A DNA stretch of 57,715 nt from an uncultured Collinsella sp. (GCA_934658705.1 CAKUHP010000007.1:1-57715); one strand, 5' to 3'. Positions 18,501 to 25,881 are shown, counted from the first letter of the stretch. Translations and numbers: made by a program. Notes: a model not told the origin generated them from the sequence alone.

Positions 18501-19225
18501 AATTGCTTATCAGCCAGCTCCAAGCCATAGTCGGCGCGCGTAGAACCGGCAGGACTGATGAGGTTGACCGTACTCTTTAGGCTCTCCGCACCTTTACCTT
18601 TGCCCTTGCTGCAGAGCGTCAGATCCTTCATGGTCTGCGAGTAGTTGTAAGTGTAGCCACCGCTGGTATACGTGTTGTTGCCGACCCAATCAGCCTTATC
18701 GCCCGAAAACTTAACGACGGCAACCTGATGCTGCTTGGACTCGTCCGAGATCTTTGCATTCTGCTCCGCAATGGTGTCAATAAAGCCATTGGCGGCCTTC
18801 TTTAGCGCTTTGATACGCTTTGTGTTGTCGCTCTCACCCATGGGGTCATCCATCGACCCAGAAGCATCCAGCACCATCACGATATCGAGCGGCTTGCCGG
18901 AAATCGTCGTATCGGATGTCGAGGAGATAGCAGACAGCGTGGTCAGGAAATCAGACTTTTCTCCTTCTCCGGTTTTCTTGACCGTCTTGTCGGTCCAGAT
19001 TCGGCCGACGTTTTGAGTTGTAGTTTCCTTGCCGTCATAGCCACCGGCCCAGTACTTCCAGTGGTTGCTGGTGTCGTAGTCGACGATCTTTTCACTCGCC
19101 GTCGGTCCGTCCATTCCTGTGCTGGACCTGGCGTTGGCCTCGGGCAGCATGGCAAATGCTGCAGCCGGCAACACCAGCACTACGGCCAGTATCACCGCCA
19201 AGAGACCCCTCGTGTACCTGCTCAT
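12566..19225 (-). CDS. Giant LPXTG-anchored adhesin: VWA domain plus 11 pilin-type repeats
   Basis: A 2219-residue cell-wall protein. A signal peptide occupies residues 1-32 (AVILAVVLVLPAAAFA). A von Willebrand A domain follows from about 110 to 400, with the MIDAS motif DASGS at 120-124. The rest is a string of beta domains resembling the streptococcal pilin isopeptide (Spy0128/FctA) family. I count 11 by the recurring [KR].L.GR......F.F pattern, each with a Y.Y...E element. The end has the sortase signal LPTTGD, a membrane span and the tail RKR. Repeats 3 and 4 are nearly identical at DNA level (366-bp period). One repeat carries an acidic Asp/Glu/Ala insert encoded near 13650-13800. AAGGGAG supports the start. 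Its role is inferred to be adhesion or a pilus-tip-like function. No sortase gene is in the window. Confidence 0.9.
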   Translation of the reverse strand: MSRYTRGLLAVILAVVLVLPAAAFAMLPEANARSSTGMDGPTASEKIVDYDTSNHWKYWAGGYDGKETTTQNVGRIWTDKTVKKTGEGEKSDFLTTLSAISSTSDTTISGKPLDIVMVLDASGSMDDPMGESDNTKRIKALKKAANGFIDTIAEQNAKISDESKQHQVAVVKFSGDKADWVGNNTYTSGGYTYNYSQTMKDLTLCSKGKGKGAESLKSTVNLISPAGSTRADYGLELADKQFSSPSGRADAKKVVVFFTDGSPTSSNGFEASVANSAINSAKSLKANGADIYTIGIFDGADPSAVPTAEDTSNENKFMHAVSSNYPSASSSITYDEYFRKKWVIDYGARAENSGYYKSATSAAELEKIFEEISGSIIKAGYPTEVHDGYGEHESGYITFTDRLGDFMQVDSFIYNGTTLDKPTKTEDNVDTYAFADDAAHLVITVQHAKKDEPRTGDIVTVKIPASLIPLRHFKITDGVLTVDETEPIQVNYTSSVKKDALNNLFTPKNVPGLEDYIKSNTTTTENDSRTVSFYANKWSDSELGDTIANFEPADTNRYYYFQKNTPIYTDEECTKSATGSLAADGTYYYKDEFEAKGAGGKAESRTAVIKFEGKDAASSKDAFVHDANGNLSFKKGTARLAFIDELHTTKERVGGDNPTHTAADVLNPKWNNNATEVDVHLGNNGKISYKLTPATVDTKADFGLTKVLEGRNWTDTDEFKFELSATSENDAPMPARTDATVREGNTTIDFGKITYNKPGEYTYEVREVAGELGGITYSENVAKITVKVTVDTAGKLTAKVTKPEDKVFTNTYSAKTETPLTLEATKTLTGRPMADDEFKFALSYAGHDEALLETTNKGGKVEFGPLTYTTKLLAKLVKEDKASFDASSDKPTWTIHYVAAEQTGELPAGVSATVSAIDAYVTVVDNGDGTLTATAVYGDAGNEFVNAYSVTPKSSSVTDQITATKVLTGRALEKGEFSFELVEGEGKDAKTVATGKNDADGKIKMSAVKYDKAGEHTYTLREVPGDANNGITYSTAEYTIVTTITDKGDGTLEAKHVLKGADEAKFSNTYKPNPGEFSVTDQITATKVLTGRALEKGEFSFELVEGEGKDAKTVATGKNDADGKIKMSAVKYDKAGEHTYTLREVPGDANNGITYSTAEYTIVTTITDKGDGTLEAKHVLKGADEAKFSNTYKPNPDEFSVTDKITATKALTGRALKDGEFSFELVEGEGKDAKVVATGTNDAKGNISMGAVKYDKPGKHIYTLREVKGGAGGVTYDDTTYTIETTITDKGDGTLKAEHVLKGDKPATFENTYSVDPIDANLDFGLSKAINGRDWKDSDEFSFTISPAEGTDAPLPNPATVTVSKKDAKDGIAAIKFGEIRYTAAGTYKYEIRENKGSAAGMKYDEHVATAEVTVTDNGKGVLTANVTKKESGRFTNTYRSELDYAAAGGLKLSKSLYGRPMTEGQFTFTVTPADEASAHALGLHEGANVYKSPATAEATVGLIDILAGHEVKFTQADAGKTFKYTVVEKNDHQPGYTYDDAERTVTIEIADDGAGTLTATTTVSGGPEGTHAMVHKSGENKVESALVPFKNSYSATTNKPVQVVAAKKLTGRLMADGEFYFGIAYAGETEAIQGTPATNLGGQVSFGTLHYTTEMLADLVNAGRAIRTDTDAKLAWTINYTAFEYTNSLADKGITAETSSFDFKVIVVDNGDGTLTATVDYGDAEPEFKNVYGAEAVDDALTGTKKLQAAEGLTPADIAGKFTFTVTADEAGAPMPERATATNDAAGNVDFGKIHFTLEDLNRVLGVKTDVSGDASSDAEANADEAEVDADENGADETGAEVDGDESDANDESKPAAPTAPRSHTFTYTVTESGSAPGVTNDANAARKVSYTVTDDGAGHLRVKREGADGAAFTFTNTYGVTPTDSVVTDQVKTVKRLTGRDLTAGEFTFELLEDGVTVASGTNDANGTVTLSPIRYEAPGTHTYTLHEACPNALGLYKGVTYDGATYTVVTTVTDNGDGTLTATHKLEGTTESAGFTNKYHAMPTQVSIGAIKVLEGRELKKDEFSFKLVGEDVESTVTNDADGKINFDKFEYDEPGTYVYTISEVKGDETGMTYDKSVFTATVNVVDDGEGNLKASVAYAKGDKSVEGIVFNNTYKKPETPVPTPDPGTPKTVTNIVKTVKGFLPTTGDQQAAALLMAFVVAMSGVGALIWGIRKR
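15655..16386. repeat. Two tandem 366-bp repeats inside the adhesin gene
   Basis: 15655-16020 and 16021-16386 match base for base by eye until about 27 bases before the end of the second copy. A third, diverged unit lies at about 15289-15654. Each copy encodes 122 residues, one complete pilin-type domain. Such identity implies recent duplication or gene conversion and makes the region prone to copy-number change and misassembly. Confidence 0.88.
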
Positions 19226-19277
19226 CGTGTCTCCCTTCTCGCAGGATCAGACCTTGCATCAGCCTAAAGTTACGAAA

Positions 19278-19357
19278 TGAGACACAATTAGGGCAGGTGA
19301 CACACGTTCCAGATTCGGTTTTAGGCGTGAGACAAATGTCTCACCAAAGTTGAGACA
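19278..19357. promoter_or_regulatory. TGAGACA operator-like cluster upstream of the adhesin
   Basis: TGAGACA occurs at 19278-19284, 19328-19334 and 19351-19357, and its complement at 19337-19343. The middle pair forms GTGAGAC-AAAT-GTCTCAC, a dyad with 7-bp arms (19327-19344). It lies about 50-130 bases upstream of the adhesin start, where a repressor or activator would act. The binding protein is unknown. Confidence 0.55.
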
Positions 19358-19447
19358 CAGCGTTTTCGCAGGAAAACGGGTGCGACTCAAAAGTCGCGGG
19401 CGCGCACAGCGGCAAACGGCGCTATGTGGGGCCTTGCAGGAGCAAAA

Positions 19448-19717
19448 TGATCGGTTTTCCTCCGTCCCCGAGGGATCAGTTGGCGATGCCCGCCACGAAA
19501 GCGGCCCATCTACTACGTTTGATCCGATACCCCTGACCATAACCGTGTTTCACGAAAAACCGCAGGCGTTCTACCTGCGGTCTTATTTTTGCGTTTTTTG
19601 CCATGGTTGAGGGTAGCAGCTTAAACGTAGTAGATAGGCCCATTTCGTGGCGGACGGGTTGCGCAGACGCCCTCGCAAGGCCAAAATGATCCGTTTTCCT
19701 CCGTCCCCGGGGGATCA
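19448..19717. repeat. 270-bp composite: G hairpin, 162-bp F element copy 2, G hairpin
   Basis: The G hairpin at 19448-19478 is followed after 12 bases by the F element (19491-19652; arms CGCCACGAAA... and ...TTTCGTGGCG; terminator core ACCGCAGG/CCTGCGGT near 19559-19580). After 34 bases a second G hairpin (19687-19717) follows in the same orientation. The gap 19226-19995 holds only this, the E element and the adhesin promoter region; no gene is seen. Confidence 0.9.
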
Positions 19718-19745
19718 GGGGCTGTTACCAATACGGTGCCATTTC

Positions 19746-19897
19746 AAAACCATGCCGGATTACGGGGCTGGAGTCGGGACCCTCATCCATACTCGCTATT
19801 TTTGAAAAGCAGCAAGCCGTCTACCTGCGGTTTTGGTTTCGCGCTTTTCGGTATGGTCGGAGGTTCGCTCTCTAGCCCCGTAATCCGGCATAGTTTT
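19746..19897. repeat. 152-bp palindromic element (family E), copy 2
   Basis: The arms at 19746-19769 and 19874-19897 (AAAACCATGCCGG.../...CCGGCATAGTTTT) are inverted. The interior has the conserved GTCTACCTGCGGTTTT. The length is exactly 152 bp, as at 12019 and 34859. Confidence 0.9.
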
Positions 19898-19995
19898 GTT
19901 CGCGGCGGTCTAACCGTGCGTTCACGCGCGGGGCCGGCGGGGCATTTTTGCTCCGCCGGCCCCTATTCCAGCTCTATTCCAGCTCTATTCCAGCT

Positions 19996-20337
19996 CTATT
20001 CCGGCTTGGTTTCTACCGTGGGAGTCTTATCCGCCGCGACTGGGGTGCGGGCGGTGTCCATACTCAGACAGTGCTTGGGGCAGCTTTCGATGCATTCGCC
20101 GCACACCACGCAGGCATACGGGTCGATCGACCAGGTGCCGCCCTTGCGATCGACCGCCAGCGCACCCGCCGGGCAGCGACGTGCGCACATGCCACAGCAG
20201 ATGCACACATCCATGTCGTTAACGATATGCCCGCGCAAGCGCTCGGGCGCTGCAAGCTTTTCCTGCGGATAGCACACCGTGACCGGCTGCTTGACCATAG
20301 AACCCAAGGCCGTCTTGGCAAATGTCAGCAAGCTCAT
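19996..20337 (-). CDS. echF: Ech hydrogenase ferredoxin subunit (EchF-like)
   Basis: A 113-residue protein with two [4Fe-4S] motifs, CICCGMCARRCP (about 45-56) and CVVCGECIESCP (about 75-86), like EchF/NuoI. It should pass electrons from soluble ferredoxin to the small subunit of the hydrogenase. It is the last gene of the operon, 7 bases after the large-subunit stop codon. The C-terminal 20 residues (Thr/Pro/Ala/Lys) are likely disordered. The gene order (fused A-B, then C, D, E, F) matches the classical ech operon, which supports the assignment. Confidence 0.85.
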   Translation of the reverse strand: MSLLTFAKTALGSMVKQPVTVCYPQEKLAAPERLRGHIVNDMDVCICCGMCARRCPAGALAVDRKGGTWSIDPYACVVCGECIESCPKHCLSMDTARTPVAADKTPTVETKPE

Positions 20338-20344
20338 GCCGCGC

Positions 20345-21433
20345 CTACCTTTCCGTGCAGCTAATGCAGGGGTCGATGGTCAGGATAATCATGGGTACGT
20401 TGGCAATGAGCACACCCTGCAGCGCATGCGTCAGGCCCGCCAGGTTTTGCGACGTCGGTGTGCGCACGCGGAAGCGGTCCAGGTTCTTGGTGCCGTTGCC
20501 GCGCACATAGTAATACGCCTCGCCGCGCGGCTGCTCAATCACAACCTCGCCGCGCGAGCCGTCGGCCGGCGTAAGCTTGGTACGCCCGCCGATACCGTCG
20601 TGTGGAATCTTGGCCACGAGCTCCTTGATGATGTCCATGGCCTGCGTGACCTCGGCGCAACGCACCTGGCAGCGGGCATAGCAGTCGCCATCGGTCGCCA
20701 CGATGGGCTCAAACGCCGCCAAATCCGCATAGGCGCCGTCGCCGAACATACGCACGTCGTAATCCACACCCGAGGCACGACCGAACGGACCGACCATCGA
20801 AAGCTCCAGCGCGTCCTTCTTGCTGATCACGCCAACGCCATGCAGGCGCTCGCCGCAGCTGGCATCATCCAAAAACGTATGCACCAGAGCCTCGTAGTCG
20901 GGGCGCATGGCATCGAGCGTTTGGACAATACCCGCCAGTTCGGAGTCCTCAATGTCGTGCTTGAGGCCGCCGATCTCGTTGATCGACAGAATCACGCGCC
21001 CGCCGCAGGTGCTCTCGAAGATCTTAAGAATCTGCTCGCGCAGGGTCCACGAACGATAGAACAGCGCCTCAAAGCCAAAGGCGTCGGCGAGCAGGCCCAG
21101 CCACAGCAGGTGCGAGTGAATACGCGACAGCTCGTGCAAAATGGTGCGGATATACTGCACGCGGCCGGGCACCTCGATGTCGAGCATGCGCTCGCAGGCG
21201 CTGGCATAGCCGTAGCTGTGGCCCACGGCGCAGATGCCGCAGATGCGCTCGGCGATGTAGCCAAACTGATGCATGTCACGCTTTTCGGTGAGCTTCTCGA
21301 GTCCGCGGTGCACAAAGCCGATCTGCGGAATCGCCTCGATAACGCGATCGTCCTCGAGCACCAGATCCAGATGAAGCGGCTCGGGCAGCACCGGGTGCTG
21401 CGGGCCAAACGGAATAACGGAGCGATGTGCCAT
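20345..21433 (-). CDS. echE: Ech [NiFe]-hydrogenase large subunit
   Basis: A 362-residue catalytic subunit, homologous to NuoD. Both nickel-ligand pairs are present: RICGIC (Cys65, Cys68) and DPCISC at the C-terminus (Cys356, Cys359). It should therefore be an active hydrogenase and not a complex-I-like relative. Only three residues (TER) follow the last Cys, so there is no C-terminal peptide to be cleaved during maturation. It reduces protons or oxidises H2 on the cytoplasmic face, linked to ion pumping. The start at 21433 lies 6 bases downstream of the stop codon of the preceding subunit. Maturation genes (hyp) are not in the window. Confidence 0.92.
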   Translation of the reverse strand: MAHRSVIPFGPQHPVLPEPLHLDLVLEDDRVIEAIPQIGFVHRGLEKLTEKRDMHQFGYIAERICGICAVGHSYGYASACERMLDIEVPGRVQYIRTILHELSRIHSHLLWLGLLADAFGFEALFYRSWTLREQILKIFESTCGGRVILSINEIGGLKHDIEDSELAGIVQTLDAMRPDYEALVHTFLDDASCGERLHGVGVISKKDALELSMVGPFGRASGVDYDVRMFGDGAYADLAAFEPIVATDGDCYARCQVRCAEVTQAMDIIKELVAKIPHDGIGGRTKLTPADGSRGEVVIEQPRGEAYYYVRGNGTKNLDRFRVRTPTSQNLAGLTHALQGVLIANVPMIILTIDPCISCTER

Positions 21434-21438
21434 GGACC

Positions 21439-22140
21439 TTACGCCTCCTTTTTCTGCTTGTCGCGGGCGGCCTTGGCGGCAAGCGCCGCGCGGACCTTGG
21501 CCGCTTTCTCGGGATCCATGGCGGCAAGCTTTGCCTCCATCTCGGCGGCTTTGAGCGCGGCCTTGGCGGCGGCCTCGTCATGCTGAGCATCCGAGCCGGC
21601 AGCCGCGGCGGGCTGGGCAGCGGCGGCGCCCGCAGCATCGCCAGTGCTCTCCCCCGCAGCAGCGGCGGCCTTTTCGGCCGCGGCCTTGCGCGCCTTGGCC
21701 TCGGCGGCCGCGCGGACCTTCATGGCCTTCTCGCGCGCGGCCTTCACCTCGGGCGTGATAACGCTCATGGGCTCGGCAGTCGAAACCTGGTAGAAAAAGC
21801 CCTTAAAGTCGATCTGCATATCGGTAATGGCAAGACCAAACAGGTCGTGGGCCTCATTTTCAAACGGGAACACCGCGGGGTAATACGAGCTGATGGACGG
21901 AATCTCCTGGTACTGGTCGATGCCCTCAACCACCAGATTCTCGATTGCATAGCTGCCGTCCCGCGCAATATGTTTCTGAGCAGCACGAACGTTGATAAAC
22001 GTATAGACCAGACGATACGTGCCGTCGTCGACGTTGCGCTCGGCGTGCATTTGCACAAAGCGCGCGTCGACGCCCTTGAGCGTCTGAACATGCGACAGGA
22101 GCTCGTCGATCCCAACGGTGGTATAGATAGCCTTTTGCAT
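21439..22140 (-). CDS. echD: Ech hydrogenase subunit D (NuoC-like) with Ala/Lys-rich tail
   Basis: A 233-residue protein whose first 130 residues match the 30-kDa complex-I subunit family (FPFENEAHDLFGLAITDMQI corresponds to the NuoC signature). It should help connect the small and large hydrogenase subunits. From about residue 135 the sequence becomes a charged Ala/Lys/Glu stretch likely to be helical or disordered (AAREKAMKVRAAAEAKARKA and onward). That tail roughly doubles the size expected for EchD and has no obvious homologue. The start codon overlaps the stop of the small-subunit gene by one base (22140), which suggests coupled translation. Confidence 0.85.
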   Translation of the reverse strand: MQKAIYTTVGIDELLSHVQTLKGVDARFVQMHAERNVDDGTYRLVYTFINVRAAQKHIARDGSYAIENLVVEGIDQYQEIPSISSYYPAVFPFENEAHDLFGLAITDMQIDFKGFFYQVSTAEPMSVITPEVKAAREKAMKVRAAAEAKARKAAAEKAAAAAGESTGDAAGAAAAQPAAAAGSDAQHDEAAAKAALKAAEMEAKLAAMDPEKAAKVRAALAAKAARDKQKKEA

Positions 22141-22736
22141 TACTCGGCCTCCTTTGCAGTGGCGGGCGTGGCAGGCGTCCCAGCGGCCGTGTCGCCGCCA
22201 CCGGCGCCATCAGCCCCGGCCTCCGCAACAGCCACAAACCCGTCCTCGCCCAGCTCAACGCCACCGTCCCAGGTAGCAGCGCCACCCACGGTGAGCGGAT
22301 CGCCGCCGGCACGCATCACGGCCTCCTTCTGGTCCAGAATGCCGCACGCCTCCACGATGGCATCGATCACAGTCTCGGGGCGAATGGCGCACCCGGGCGC
22401 GTACACGTCCACGGGAATCGCGCGGTCCACGCCGCCGATCACGTTGTAGGCATCGCGGAACACGCCGCCCGAGCACGCACAAATACCGCACGCCACCACG
22501 CACTTGGGCTCGAGCATCTGGTTGTAAATCTGGCGCACGACAGGCAGGTTCTGCGCGTTGACCGAACCCGTCACCAAAAAGATATCTGCATGCTTGGGGT
22601 TGCCGGTGTTGACCACACCAAAGCGCTCCGCATCGAACAGCGGTGTGAGCGAGGCCAGCACCTCGATATCGCATCCGTTGCAGCTCGAGCCGTCGTAATG
22701 AATAACCCACGGCGAGCGCGACATTTTATGATCCAT
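22140..22736 (-). CDS. echC: Ech hydrogenase small subunit (NuoB-like)
   Basis: A 198-residue electron-transfer subunit. It carries the proximal [4Fe-4S] ligands in SSCNGCDIEVLA (Cys19, Cys22), VACGICACSGG and APGCAIRPE, the pattern shared by group 4 hydrogenase small subunits and NuoB. It relays electrons from the ferredoxin subunit to the Ni-Fe site. AGGAGG at good spacing fixes the start at 22736. The last 45 residues are Gly/Ala/Thr-rich and probably flexible. The gene is 12 bases downstream of the fused membrane subunit. Confidence 0.9.
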   Translation of the reverse strand: MDHKMSRSPWVIHYDGSSCNGCDIEVLASLTPLFDAERFGVVNTGNPKHADIFLVTGSVNAQNLPVVRQIYNQMLEPKCVVACGICACSGGVFRDAYNVIGGVDRAIPVDVYAPGCAIRPETVIDAIVEACGILDQKEAVMRAGGDPLTVGGAATWDGGVELGEDGFVAVAEAGADGAGGGDTAAGTPATPATAKEAE

Positions 22737-22748
22737 GGATGCCGCCTC

Positions 22749-25631
22749 CTAAATAAACACGTCGACGAGGATGGGCATAAGGTTGAGCAGGCCAAACACC
22801 AGCGCCACGCCCCAGCCGAGCTTAAAGCAGCTGCGCCAGGTGCTGCGGGCGAAGGTGTTATCGATTAGCACCTCGACAAAATACGTCGCGGCCATCACGA
22901 CCAGGGCGACCACCCAGCTCACCGGGTTGTCCCAGACAAAGAACATGCCCACCCACATCAAAAACAGCACGGTCTCGCACCAGTGCATAAGGGTCATCTT
23001 GGCCAGCGTGCCGCCGCTCATCTCGGTGGCGACGCCCTGGACAATCTCCTGATGCGCGTGATGCGAGTACGAAAGGTCGAACGGCGACTTGCGCAGCTTG
23101 ATGGTAAGCACCGCGAGCAGCGCGAGGAAAATGGGCGCGCTGTACACGATGATGGGGGCCGACTGCCCCGTCACGGCGATGGAATCGAAGCTGTCGGTGG
23201 CAAGGTACAGACCCACGCTCATCAGCAGAACGGCGGGCTCGTAGCTCATAACCTGCAGCAGCTCGCGGTCGGCGCCGACCTGCGCAAACGGGCTTTGCGT
23301 CGAGGCGGACGCCAGCACCACAAAGATTGCGGCGAGCGTAACCATAAAGGCGCACAGCAGCGTGTTGGAACCCGACACAAAGATGCCGCCGCCCACCACG
23401 GTAAAGATGAGCGCGCATGCCATATAGGTATCGTCCATGGTGTTTACGCTGGCAGGAGCCTTGCGCAGCAGCTTGGCAACGTCGTAGAACGGCTGCAGCA
23501 GGCGCGGTCCCACACGACCCTGCATGCGGGCCGAAAGCTTGCGGTCAAGGCCGTCAATCAAACCACCCACAAGCGGCGCGATCAGGGCAAACGCCACGGT
23601 GCCAATAAAAATGCCCACGACGCCCGAGCCTTCGAAATACTTACCGCGCAGCACCGAGGGCGCACTCATGGCAAGCCGCTCGGGTCCAATCCACGCGCAG
23701 CACAGCAGCGCAAACAGAATAATCGCGCAGCACACGACGCTACCCGCGGGGCCAATACGTTTCTCGCCAAGGGCGTCCTCCGAGTACCAGTTGCGCTTTT
23801 CGGCCTTCACCTCGTGTCCCATCGAGCCGCGGAAATGGCGGTAATTGTCGGTTCCCACACCCGAAAGATATACGTTTACGTGCGGTTTGTTGCTCACGCG
23901 GAATGAAGTCAGCAGCACCACGGCGATAAATGCCACGATAACCACCATCAGATACATGGAGTCCTTGCCAATAACATGCGGCACGCGGCCAAACACCATG
24001 GCCAAGTAAGGCGACACCAGACCGCTCGAGATAATCGGGAACGCCACGCAGCACAGCACCAGCAGCGCGGCGATGGTGTTGAGTGCCGCCCACTCGGTCT
24101 TATGGACATTGACCTCAACGTTTTGAGCCGTGGGGTCGACGCCCGAAAGCTTGGCAAGCCACTTGCCCCAGAAGTAAAACGTCGCGGCCGAGCCAAAGGC
24201 AAGCACCATGATCATGAGCACGTTGCCGGTCTGCGCAAACGCCACCAGGGCGCCCCACTTGGACACGAGCATGCCAAACGGCGCCACAAACATGCCCATG
24301 ATGCCCAGCATCATCAGACGCGTCAGGTGCGGCATACGGCTGAACATACCGTCCATGTCCTCGATATTGCGGCTGCCGATATGATGCTCAGCAGTACCCA
24401 CGCACAGGAACAGCAGCGACTTGGCCACCGTATGGAACAGGATCAGGAAGATGGCCGCCCATACGGCCTCGGGCGCGCCGACGCCCAGGCAGGCACTGAT
24501 GAGGCCCAGGTTGGAGATGGTGGAGTACGCAAGCACGCGCTTGGCGTTGCTCTGCGAGATGGCCATGAGAGCGGCCAGCAAAAACGTGATGGCACCCACG
24601 CTTGTGACCATAAAGCCCGTCACGGGATAGGTGGCGTAGAGTGGGCTGAGCTTGACCATCAGGAACACGCCGGCCTTGACCATGGTGGACGAGTGCAGCA
24701 GGGCGCTCGTGGGCGTGGGGGCGACCATGGCGCCCAGCAGCCAAGTGTGGAACGGCATCTGCGCGGCCTTGGTGAGTGCGGCGAGCGACAGCAGAATGAC
24801 CGGCATCACCAGCAGCGCGGATTGCGCGGTTCCGGCGCCGGAAAGCTCGATCATGCCCGAGATGGTCAGCGGCATGCCGTTAACGTGCAGGTACATGAGT
24901 CCGGCCAAAAACGCTATGCCGCCCAGCATGTTGAGGATGATCTGGGTAAAGGCGTTTTTGATGGCCTCGGGCGTGCGCGTGTAGCCAATCATGAGGAACG
25001 AGCACACGGTGGTGATTTCCCAGCCGCAGAACAGCCACTCCAGGTTGTCGCTCGTTACGATGACGAACATGGCCGATAGGAACAGGAACATAAGCGCCAG
25101 GAACTGCGGGCGACGGTCGGGGGCGGTCTGCCCGCGCAGCGCGGCCTCGTGCTCGTCGTGGGCTTGGAAGTCCTTCATGTAGCCCAGGGCATACACGCAG
25201 ATGAGGCTGCCGACAATGCCAACGGCGAGCACCATGATCACGCTCATGTAGTCCAGGTAGAGTGGGGTGCTTGTGACGACCTCGGCCGCGGGCAGCGTCA
25301 TGGCCGCGAAGGCGACGGAGCCCACCAGCTGAACTATGCCAAGCACCGTGGTGAGCGTGCTCTTATATTTGTGCGCGTTGTACAGGATGACGGCGCACAG
25401 GATCACGTCAATGACGGAGCTGATGATCGAGAGCACATGCGAGGTGCCTGGCGCGATCTCGAAGCTCTGCGGACCCGCGCCAAAAAACATGACGGCGACT
25501 ACAACTGTCACCGCCATGATGATGCCAGAGCCTATAAGCCCCACCGCATCGCGGGCGCGGTCACCACGCGCGAGCAGCATGCCCAACGCCGGTACCAGCG
25601 GAAACAGGGTAAGGAAATACAGTAGCGTCAT
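22749..25631 (-). CDS. Fused Ech membrane subunit (EchA-EchB, NuoL/M plus NuoH)
   Basis: A 960-residue membrane protein joining two subunits that are normally separate. Residues 1-600 match the ion-pumping antiporter family: CGWEITTVCSF with Glu205, LTKAAQMPFHTW with Lys288, HSSTMVKAG with Lys319, and VAKSLLF with Lys403. A hydrophilic linker (about 580-630, NKPHVNVYLSGVGTDNYRHF region) follows. Residues 660-960 match NuoH/EchB (GRVGPRLLQPFYDVAKLL, then FAQVGADRELLQVMSYEPA). The fusion places the pump and the quinone-like anchor in one chain. It is first in the operon. No frame break is seen across the junction, so it appears to be a true fusion. Confidence 0.9.
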   Translation of the reverse strand: MTLLYFLTLFPLVPALGMLLARGDRARDAVGLIGSGIIMAVTVVVAVMFFGAGPQSFEIAPGTSHVLSIISSVIDVILCAVILYNAHKYKSTLTTVLGIVQLVGSVAFAAMTLPAAEVVTSTPLYLDYMSVIMVLAVGIVGSLICVYALGYMKDFQAHDEHEAALRGQTAPDRRPQFLALMFLFLSAMFVIVTSDNLEWLFCGWEITTVCSFLMIGYTRTPEAIKNAFTQIILNMLGGIAFLAGLMYLHVNGMPLTISGMIELSGAGTAQSALLVMPVILLSLAALTKAAQMPFHTWLLGAMVAPTPTSALLHSSTMVKAGVFLMVKLSPLYATYPVTGFMVTSVGAITFLLAALMAISQSNAKRVLAYSTISNLGLISACLGVGAPEAVWAAIFLILFHTVAKSLLFLCVGTAEHHIGSRNIEDMDGMFSRMPHLTRLMMLGIMGMFVAPFGMLVSKWGALVAFAQTGNVLMIMVLAFGSAATFYFWGKWLAKLSGVDPTAQNVEVNVHKTEWAALNTIAALLVLCCVAFPIISSGLVSPYLAMVFGRVPHVIGKDSMYLMVVIVAFIAVVLLTSFRVSNKPHVNVYLSGVGTDNYRHFRGSMGHEVKAEKRNWYSEDALGEKRIGPAGSVVCCAIILFALLCCAWIGPERLAMSAPSVLRGKYFEGSGVVGIFIGTVAFALIAPLVGGLIDGLDRKLSARMQGRVGPRLLQPFYDVAKLLRKAPASVNTMDDTYMACALIFTVVGGGIFVSGSNTLLCAFMVTLAAIFVVLASASTQSPFAQVGADRELLQVMSYEPAVLLMSVGLYLATDSFDSIAVTGQSAPIIVYSAPIFLALLAVLTIKLRKSPFDLSYSHHAHQEIVQGVATEMSGGTLAKMTLMHWCETVLFLMWVGMFFVWDNPVSWVVALVVMAATYFVEVLIDNTFARSTWRSCFKLGWGVALVFGLLNLMPILVDVFI

Positions 25632-25881
25632 ACCATCACTCCCCCATGCAAAAACGCTTAATCAACAAAACGTTATAACGCAATTGAGGAGCTGTGACGG
25701 CAGGTTTTCGGTCAGTTGGGGAGTTTTAGACGTGTGAGGCAAGGGGCGTATCCGCTTGGGAGTAAGGGGGCGAGCTGGATGTATCACGACGAAAAACTTG
25801 GAGACGGCGTGCGCGGTTTATTGGCTACGTTGGAGAATGCCCTGAAGGGCCCGCGGACAAGCCGAGCCACCGCCTCGGTAA

